NCBI GenBank assembly: GCA_910588405.1
Contig: CAJUPT010000001.1
Location: 279,993-307,768 of the forward strand
Reading direction: 5' to 3'
DNA from: an uncultured Lachnospiraceae bacterium
GTDB taxonomy: Bacteria; Bacillota; Clostridia; Lachnospirales; Lachnospiraceae
Length of the DNA stretch: 27,776 nucleotides
Shown here: piece by piece, positions 22,857 to 27,776 of the stretch
How positions within the stretch are numbered: position 1 is the stretch's first letter
How the letters are laid out: every line of letters begins with the position of its first letter
Made by a program: the position numbers and the translations under genes
The notes under the pieces: model-generated
The model's database searches: none
Seen by the model: only the letters and a program-made list of their open reading frames with translations
Told to the model about the DNA's origin: nothing

Positions 22857-23822
22857 TTACGGCGCGGCTTTTACCGCAGCTGAATAGGGCAGGGCTAAAA
22901 GTCTGTCGATATTCAAACGTCCCCAGCCCTGATGACTTTTCGAAAGTCCCAGGTCGTCGCAGCTCTCATAAAGCCGCAGCTTTGCCTGTACGTTGGTCAT
23001 CTCCGGATACTTTTCCAGCAGAAGAGCCATAGCGCCGGACACCATGGGCGTGGCCATGGAGGTGCCGCTTTTCATCGTATAGGGCTTCGGATGGCGGGGG
23101 CTGATCACATTGCAGGAAACGACGTTGAAACCGGAGGCCACCACCTCCGGTTTTACGATGCAGGTCTCTGCCACCGGCCCTCTGCCGGAATAATCAGACA
23201 TCACCGAGCCGGCCACCTCCACCGCCTTCACATCGTCATAGCAGCCTACCGTAATCACTTTTTTGCTGATCCCCGGCGTGGTCACGGTGTTCTTTTTCGG
23301 CCCCCGGTTCCCGGCCGCCACCGTGACGATCAGCCCCTCCTCCCAGAGCTGCTCCACCGAACGAATCAGCACCGACTCGTCGCCGGGCTCCTTCGGGATC
23401 GCCCCCACGGAGATATTCACGATGCGGATTCCGAACTGCCGGTGATATTTCAGCACCCAGCGCAGGCCGGACAGAACACATTTCAGGCTGCCGTTCCCCT
23501 TTCGGTCAAGAACCTTTAACGCTGCGATCCCGCACTCCGGCGCAACGCCCTGAAACCGTCCGTCCGATGCCGCACCGCTGCCGCCTATGATGCCCGCCAC
23601 GTGGGTTCCGTGGCCATTGTCATCATAAAGTCTCTGCTTTCCCCTGACAAAATCTCGGAACATTATAATACGGTTATCAAAATCCGGGTGGCGGAAGATG
23701 CCCGTATCCAGTACAGCCACATTGACCCCTTTCCCGGTAAGCCCCCATTTATGATTCAAACCAACCATTGATGGCATCATTTTATTATGGATATTGCTTT
23801 CTTTTTTACTATCATATTCCAA
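22857..23822 (-). CDS. S8 family subtilisin-like serine protease, no signal peptide
   Basis: A 321-aa protease with the full catalytic triad: Asp39 (VAVLDTGIFRHPDF), His71 (DDNGHGTHVAGIIGG) and Ser255 (KSGTSMATPMVSGAM), plus the oxyanion Asn172 (AAGNRG). It lacks a signal peptide and a pro-domain and begins almost directly with the catalytic fold, like intracellular subtilisins and AprX, so it should act in the cytosol. The longest frame starts at a TTG (23822-23820) inside the T-run of the rubrerythrin terminator, with no ribosome binding site. Starts at the ATG-ATG pair of MMPSMVGL (23783 or 23780) would still keep the whole catalytic domain. The substrate is unknown. Confidence 0.9.
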   Translation of the reverse strand: MEYDSKKESNIHNKMMPSMVGLNHKWGLTGKGVNVAVLDTGIFRHPDFDNRIIMFRDFVRGKQRLYDDNGHGTHVAGIIGGSGAASDGRFQGVAPECGIAALKVLDRKGNGSLKCVLSGLRWVLKYHRQFGIRIVNISVGAIPKEPGDESVLIRSVEQLWEEGLIVTVAAGNRGPKKNTVTTPGISKKVITVGCYDDVKAVEVAGSVMSDYSGRGPVAETCIVKPEVVASGFNVVSCNVISPRHPKPYTMKSGTSMATPMVSGAMALLLEKYPEMTNVQAKLRLYESCDDLGLSKSHQGWGRLNIDRLLALPYSAAVKAAP

Positions 23823-23848
23823 AAAAGGCAGGGCCGTGCGCCCCTGCC
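23821..23848 (-). terminator. Intrinsic terminator of the rubrerythrin gene
   Basis: GGCAGGG/CCCTGCC (23848-23842 with 23833-23827) is followed on the minus strand by TTTTTT. It directly abuts the first possible start codon of the protease gene. Confidence 0.8.
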
Positions 23849-23876
23849 TCCATACCCTATATTCCGGTTTAAAAGC

Positions 23877-24494
23877 TTATTTCCCGGACCCCAGATCCGT
23901 ATAAGGGGCCAGCTCCAAGCGGATGAAATAGCCCTGCTCATGCTCGCACACCGGGCATTTTTTCGGCGCTTCTCTGCCAGTGAACACAAATCCGCAGTTT
24001 AAACACATCCATCCCGTCTCCACCGAGGAAACGAACAGCTGGTTCTGAGCCATATATTCCGCAAACTTTCCAAACCGGTCGCCGTGAATTTTTTCAATGT
24101 CCGCAATGCGGAAAAACGTGTCGGCGATTCTCGGCAGGCCTTCACTTCTGGCCTGCTCGCCGAAGCTTCTGTATACGTCGTCATGCTCCTCATATTCATT
24201 GTGCTGGGCATAGCGCAGAAGCTGGCTTACGTCGCTGCTGATATCCACCGGATACGTGCCGTCAATCTTGATGGTTTCTCCTGCCAGGCTGGTAAGATAT
24301 TTGTAAAAAACTTCCGCATGCTCCTTCTCCTGATTGGCCGTAAACCGGAATATGGCCTCGATCACCGGCAGACTCTCCTTTTTCGCCCGGCCGGCCGCCA
24401 TCTCATACCGGTTTCTGGCCTGGCTCTCGCCCGCAAAGGCCCGCATCAGATTTTCAATGGTTTTTCCGTGTTCGTTTCGATTTAAAATTTCCAT
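23877..24494 (-). CDS. rbr: Rubrerythrin
   Basis: A 205-aa non-haem iron peroxidase of anaerobes that reduces hydrogen peroxide in the cytosol. The four-helix diiron domain has Glu23, the E56-x2-H59 pair (NQEKEHAEVF) and the E134-x2-H137 pair (DIEKIHGDRF). The C-terminal rubredoxin domain has the iron-binding cysteines 164, 167, 180 and 183 (MCLNCGF and KCPVCEH). The start is the ATG at 24494, with GGAGG 10 nt upstream; eight more in-frame codons upstream would overlap that site. It has its own promoter (24608-24637) and terminator, so it is a single-gene unit. Confidence 0.96.
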   Translation of the reverse strand: MEILNRNEHGKTIENLMRAFAGESQARNRYEMAAGRAKKESLPVIEAIFRFTANQEKEHAEVFYKYLTSLAGETIKIDGTYPVDISSDVSQLLRYAQHNEYEEHDDVYRSFGEQARSEGLPRIADTFFRIADIEKIHGDRFGKFAEYMAQNQLFVSSVETGWMCLNCGFVFTGREAPKKCPVCEHEQGYFIRLELAPYTDLGSGK

Positions 24495-24607
24495 TTTGCA
24501 GATTCCTCCTGTTTCCACTTCTTTGCGCAGCCCTGCCGGATATGCCCGGTTTGAGCCTGCTGCTGTCAGTTCGCTGTTAATATATAAGAATCCGCAGTAA
24601 TCCTGAA

Positions 24608-24637
24608 ATTATACTCAGAAATATACTTATTTGCCAA
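24608..24637 (-). promoter_or_regulatory. Promoter of rubrerythrin
   Basis: TTGGCA (24637-24632), an 18-nt spacer and TATAAT (24613-24608). I saw no clear PerR-type palindrome nearby. The rest of the 307-bp gap 24495-24801 holds only this promoter and the upp promoter. Confidence 0.6.
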
Positions 24638-24723
24638 ATGATTTGCCGTTGACCGGAAATACCGGAACGATGCCGGCAGATCCTTTCGCCGGCAGGCATA
24701 TATACCGAAATTTTGAAAAAGAA

Positions 24724-24752
24724 TTGTAAAGCGGCCCGGTTTGGTATATGAT
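24724..24752 (+). promoter_or_regulatory. Promoter of upp
   Basis: TTGTAA (24724-24729), a 17-nt spacer and TATGAT (24747-24752), about 50 bp before the upp start. Confidence 0.6.
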
Positions 24753-24801
24753 AGCAGAGGTAGGGTCAAACTATTGTATACATAAGAAAGGATGGACTGC
24801 T

Positions 24802-25434
24802 ATGAGTCAGAATGCAACTTACTTGGATCACCCTTTGATTCAGCACAAAATTTCCATGCTGAGAGATATCAATACCGGAACCAATGAATTTCGGAAGCTG
24901 ACCGAAGAAATCGCCATGCTGATGGGCTATGAGGCGCTGCGTGACCTTCCTCTGGAAGATATAGAAATAACCACGCCGCTGGAAACGTGCCGGACCCCGA
25001 TGATCACCGGAAAAAAGCTGGCCATCGTTCCGATTCTGCGGGCGGGCTTAGGAATGGTAAACGGCATTCTGGCCCTGACGCCCACTGCCAAGGTCGGACA
25101 CATCGGCCTGTACAGGGATCATGACACCCATGAGCCTCATGAATACTACTGCAAGCTTCCCAGCCCCATCGAGCAGAGAACCATCGTGGTGCTGGACCCG
25201 ATGCTGGCCACCGGCGGCTCGGCTGTCTCCGCAGTGGATTTTATCAAGAAGCACGGCGGGAAAACCATCAAATTCATGTCCATTATCGCCGCTCCGGAAG
25301 GGGTAAAGCGGCTGTGCGACGCTCATCCCGACATTCAGCTTTATATCGGCCATCTGGACAGAGAACTGAACGAAGATAAATATATCTGCCCCGGCCTGGG
25401 AGATGCGGGCGACAGAATTTTCGGAACCAAATAA
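24802..25434 (+). CDS. upp: Uracil phosphoribosyltransferase
   Basis: A 210-aa pyrimidine salvage enzyme: uracil plus PRPP gives UMP. The PRPP-binding loop is VVLDPMLATGGSAV, and the uracil-binding C-terminus is YICPGLGDAGDRIFGT. TPLETCRTP and VPILRAGLGMV are also family-specific. The length matches the family. The ATG at 24802 has AAAGGA about 10 nt upstream; the open frame extends 18 codons further left, overlapping the -10, so the longer start is rejected. It is probably co-transcribed with the phosphodiesterase 63 bp downstream. Confidence 0.97.
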   Translation: MSQNATYLDHPLIQHKISMLRDINTGTNEFRKLTEEIAMLMGYEALRDLPLEDIEITTPLETCRTPMITGKKLAIVPILRAGLGMVNGILALTPTAKVGHIGLYRDHDTHEPHEYYCKLPSPIEQRTIVVLDPMLATGGSAVSAVDFIKKHGGKTIKFMSIIAAPEGVKRLCDAHPDIQLYIGHLDRELNEDKYICPGLGDAGDRIFGTK

Positions 25435-25497
25435 CGGCAGGCGGCATAAAAATCCGAAAATCAGATCAATCAAACCGTTATACGACAGGAGAATATC

Positions 25498-26040
25498 ATG
25501 AAATTAATGTTTGCCTCAGATATCCACGGCTCCGAGCGCTTCTGCCGCCGGACCCTGGAACTGTATCAGGAGGAAAAAGCCGACAAGCTGATTCTGCTGG
25601 GCGACCTTCTGTACCACGGCCCCCGCAATGATCTGCCGGAAGGCTATAACCCCAAAGGCGTAATCGCCCTCTTAAACGAAGCCCGCGAGCATCTGCTTTG
25701 TGTCCGGGGAAACTGTGACGCGGAAGTGGATCAGATGGTGCTGAATTTTCCGATTCTGGCAGATTATATGACGATCTATGAAGCCGGCTGCATGTGGTTT
25801 ATCACCCACGGGCATATTCACAATCTGGAGAACCTGCCGCCTTTGAAGCCCGGCGATCTGCTGATTCACGGCCATACTCATATCCAGGCCATGGAACCGG
25901 CAGGACAGATTATCTATATCAATCCCGGCTCCGTCTCTATTCCGAAGGCAGGAAACGCCCACAGCTATATGATTTATGAAAACCGGGAATTTACCATAAA
26001 AGACCTGGAAGGAAATCCGATCCGGGGACTGACAATCTGA
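25498..26040 (+). CDS. yfcE: YfcE/MJ0936-type metallophosphodiesterase
   Basis: A 180-aa calcineurin-like phosphoesterase. The metal ligands are in order: Asp8 and His10 (ASDIHG), Asp36 (LGDLL), Asn72 (RGNCD), His104 (THGHIH) and His124/His126/His128 (HGHTH). Length and motif spacing match the YfcE family, which hydrolyses phosphodiesters such as bis-p-nitrophenyl phosphate in vitro; the natural substrate is not settled. GGAG lies before the ATG. It is followed by a strong terminator at 26110-26146, so it ends the upp transcript. Confidence 0.88.
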   Translation: MKLMFASDIHGSERFCRRTLELYQEEKADKLILLGDLLYHGPRNDLPEGYNPKGVIALLNEAREHLLCVRGNCDAEVDQMVLNFPILADYMTIYEAGCMWFITHGHIHNLENLPPLKPGDLLIHGHTHIQAMEPAGQIIYINPGSVSIPKAGNAHSYMIYENREFTIKDLEGNPIRGLTI

Positions 26041-26109
26041 GTTTCCGGGATCGTCCGGGTCATTCGAACCGCTGTGCATACCGTCGGTTCAGCCAATCGA
26101 AAACATAGC

Positions 26110-26146
26110 GGAGGGACACTGAATCAGTGTCCCTCCAAATATTTTT
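26110..26146 (+). terminator. Intrinsic terminator after yfcE
   Basis: GGAGGGACACTGA and TCAGTGTCCCTCC are perfect 13-base arms around one central base, followed by AAATATTTTT. It ends the upp-yfcE transcript and may also work weakly on the opposite strand. Confidence 0.8.
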
Positions 26147-26214
26147 GTCCATGCTCCGTCATATCTGCGGCCCTGCGCTTTATGGCCGGCCGGCCTTTTT
26201 TGCGCCGCCGCCGC

Positions 26215-26757
26215 TTATATCAGCGACTGCAAAATCATAATATGATATTCCTCGTCCTTAATAATCCGCATCAGCACGTCGTTTACCCCCTGATCCTGAA
26301 TCATTTTCATATGGGCTCTGTACTGATTAATCGCGGCTTTTTCCGCTTCGATATCCGCAATCACCATCTTTTTCGCCTGCTCCGGAATATTGAGATGCTC
26401 CGGCGTCCACATCCACCGCCGCCCGTTCTGATATTTGGCCGTGAAATCAATATTGCCGCCAAGCAGCACGATCATCTCTCCCAGCTTCTGCAGATGCATC
26501 ATCTCCGCCATAGCCAGCCCCAGCATGGTCCTGGCAGTCTGACAATTCCGTATGAACAGCCGGTTCTCATTGTTGACATACTGGGTAATGGCAGACAGCT
26601 CCGACACGGAACCACAGTAATCCACACTGAGCAGATTGGCATATACCTGATTCTGTCCGCTGACCTGCACGGGCGGATAGGGCAGATCCATCATAATCGG
26701 CTTTATGCCGGAAAAACTGCAGGTATTCGTCAAAATGGTTTCTTTTTCATCCATCAC
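26215..26757 (-). CDS. Ferritin-like diiron/dimanganese domain protein
   Basis: A 180-aa four-helix protein. The metal ligands are consistent with the ferritin-like fold: Glu53 (SVSELSAITQYV), Glu85 and His88 (AMAEMMHLQKLGE), an Asp/Glu set in DIEAEKAAINQY (about 135-146), and a Glu/His set in KDEEYHIMIL (169-172). Similar stand-alone proteins are frequent in Lachnospiraceae and resemble manganese-catalase/CotJC or bacterioferritin relatives. The role may be peroxide detoxification or metal handling; which one cannot be told. The frame begins at a GTG directly followed by ATG, with GGGGAG 8 or 11 nt upstream, so the start is uncertain by one codon. A perfect -10 TATAAT lies at 26814-26809 without a good -35. 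Confidence 0.8.
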   Translation of the reverse strand: MMDEKETILTNTCSFSGIKPIMMDLPYPPVQVSGQNQVYANLLSVDYCGSVSELSAITQYVNNENRLFIRNCQTARTMLGLAMAEMMHLQKLGEMIVLLGGNIDFTAKYQNGRRWMWTPEHLNIPEQAKKMVIADIEAEKAAINQYRAHMKMIQDQGVNDVLMRIIKDEEYHIMILQSLI

Positions 26758-26897
26758 GCAAAGTTCTCCCCATACGAGTTATATCCCTATATATATGAGA
26801 ATTTTGCAATTATATGACGTTTTTATGCCAGTCTTTCAGCCTATTTTATGCTGCGCTTTCCATTCTCCCTGTGATTCTTTTCAGGCCGTTTTTCACA

Positions 26898-27134
26898 TCA
26901 TTCTTCCGTATCGGCAACCTTCTTCGCCACGATAGCCAGCCGGCCATTCTCCACGCTGTACTCACAGGTTGACAGCGTAACAAGCTGATCTCCAAAAGAT
27001 GCGCCGGCTTCGATTTCATAGAGAGACAGCGCTTTTACATTGTCCACATAGTTCTGAAATTCTTCCGGATCGTCGGAGCCGAAAAACTGATAATATTTAA
27101 AATCCGTATCTGTGGTGTAATATACCTTTGACAT
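26898..27134 (-). pseudogene. 3' fragment of a class B sortase gene
   Basis: The last 77 or so residues of a sortase B: KVYYTTDTDFKYYQFFGSDDPEEFQNYVDNVKALSLY, then the catalytic-cysteine motif TLSTC followed by EYSVENGRLAIVAKK with the active-site Arg. The catalytic His half and the N-terminal membrane anchor of about 150 residues are missing, so it cannot be active alone. An ATG occurs at 27134 but has no ribosome binding site, and the sequence before it belongs to the acyltransferase in another frame. Active class B sortases attach surface proteins to peptidoglycan. Confidence 0.8.
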
Positions 27135-27489
27135 TTGACAGAATGCTTTTGAAACTGAGGATCATCCCCTGCTCATATACCAGAAAACAGGCCTGAATCA
27201 CATCCGTGATCAGATACATCGGATATAGCTTCACCAGCCGCTTTCTGATAAAATCACCAAATTCCAGCCTTTTGTACAGAAGCCTGTCCCGGTAGCCGCC
27301 GGAAATCACAAAGCCGCTGAGCATGAAAAAAAAGCTGTTTCCCATCACGCCGCCCCATTGATACGGCAGATTCAGAACAGAGGCAAAAGGTTCTCCAAAA
27401 TATCCCCCCATATGATGAATCACAATCATAAAAATCAGAATCCCCCGCAGTCCCGTCAGGGAATTGAAACGTTTTCCCGTTCTGTCCAT
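27097..27489 (-). pseudogene. 5' fragment of an acyltransferase-3 gene
   Basis: About 130 residues with the start of the acyltransferase-3 (OafA/YrhL-type) membrane domain: NSLTGLRGILIFMIVIHHMGGYF, FFFMLSGFVISGGYRDR and KRLVKLYPMYLITDVIQACFLV. Full proteins are 330 residues or more with about ten helices and O-acetylate envelope sugars; here only about three helices remain. The frame runs into the sortase sequence near 27130 and ends in TAA at 27097. A start at 27489 has AGGAG 10 nt upstream; an ATG three codons earlier (27498) sits too close to it. An extended -10 promoter (27573-27581) is intact. Confidence 0.75.
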
Positions 27490-27572
27490 TCCAAGCATTC
27501 TCCTTAAACCGGCATGTCTTGTTTCATATTGTTTCTTGTCAGTCGTACCCGTTCCGTACGAAATGCGGTTCC

Positions 27573-27581
27573 ATTATAGCA
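27573..27581 (-). promoter_or_regulatory. Extended -10 promoter of the acyltransferase fragment
   Basis: TGCTATAAT is a perfect extended -10; no good -35 is seen at 17 nt. The remaining sequence up to the right edge (27582-27776) shows no gene I can support. Confidence 0.45.
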
Positions 27582-27776
27582 CAATCTTTTACAAAAACCA
27601 CACTTTTTCGTCATGAATATGGAATCCTGAATCAGTTCAAAGGGGAAACCGGCACAGCGGCCGGCCAGGAAGGAGTATGCTTGCATACGAGATACACTTA
27701 TGATAGAATAAATAAGAATCTCGGGCGTTTAACAGCTGTACAGCAGAAAAAGTCTCTATAGGCCGCATATTGCCTA

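Noticed and set aside
26183..26215. GC-rich GGCCGG repeats after the ferritin-like gene as a terminator
   Set aside because: They are self-complementary but no T-run follows on the minus strand, and the stem is not clean.
1..27776. CRISPR array, prophage, insertion sequence or defence system
   Set aside because: No regularly spaced repeats, transposase, integrase, phage structural gene or cas gene was seen on either strand. The pemK toxin alone does not make a defence island.

Overview
The window looks like chromosome from a Clostridia bacterium, most likely a Lachnospiraceae relative. The signs are a Rex repressor, a DUF4179-type anti-sigma protein beside an ECF-like sigma factor, a sugar-binding lipoprotein with a long Glu/Thr/Gln/Ala/Pro linker, an EndoA/MazF-type toxin near acpS and nnr, strong GGAGG ribosome binding sites and consensus TTGACA/TATAAT promoters. 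The lineage is inferred from gene content; no rRNA or tRNA gene is present. From the left edge to about 20.2 kb every confident gene is on the minus strand, so the text below follows transcription, from high to low coordinates.

Right to left: (1) 26.9-27.5 kb holds a broken locus, the 5' part of an acyltransferase-3 gene joined out of frame to the 3' part of a class B sortase gene. (2) 22.9-26.8 kb holds housekeeping and stress genes: a ferritin-like protein, upp and a YfcE-type phosphodiesterase on the plus strand, rubrerythrin, and a cytosolic subtilisin-like protease. (3) An ABC-F ATPase (20.4-22.4 kb, plus) is divergent from a DeoR-family regulator (19.4-20.2 kb). (4) 11.0-18.9 kb is a carbohydrate operon: sugar-binding lipoprotein, RbsA/MglA-type ATPase, RbsC-type permease, FGGY kinase, class II ketose-(bis)phosphate aldolase and a second, xylulokinase-like FGGY kinase. 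The DeoR regulator is the likely controller. An imported sugar would be phosphorylated and then split by the aldolase to feed glycolysis; the exact sugar cannot be read from the sequence. (5) 6.1-10.9 kb is rex-acpS-nnr, then a pemK/endoA toxin with its own promoter and tiny overlapping ORFs on both sides, then a CNNM/CorC-type membrane protein, followed by a MATE efflux transporter (4.6-5.9 kb). (6) 2.5-4.1 kb is a sigma factor and its membrane anti-sigma partner, overlapping by ATGA. (7) 1.6-2.3 kb is yebC. (8) The left edge is an OmpR-type response regulator and a partial histidine kinase.

Most of the genes belong to known families. The observations most worth checking are non-coding or structural. 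A two-stem RNA element with a compensatory base change occurs in two separate 170-180 nt leaders, upstream of yebC and of the sugar-binding protein. A compound hairpin array lies between the binding-protein and ATPase genes. A run of GTTT-type repeats lies in front of the sugar operon. The pemK region has overlapping small ORFs and lacks alr and a recognisable mazE. The acyltransferase/sortase junction is out of frame. A 33-bp exact in-frame repeat sits at the left edge of the window. I found no CRISPR array, prophage, transposase or secretion system.
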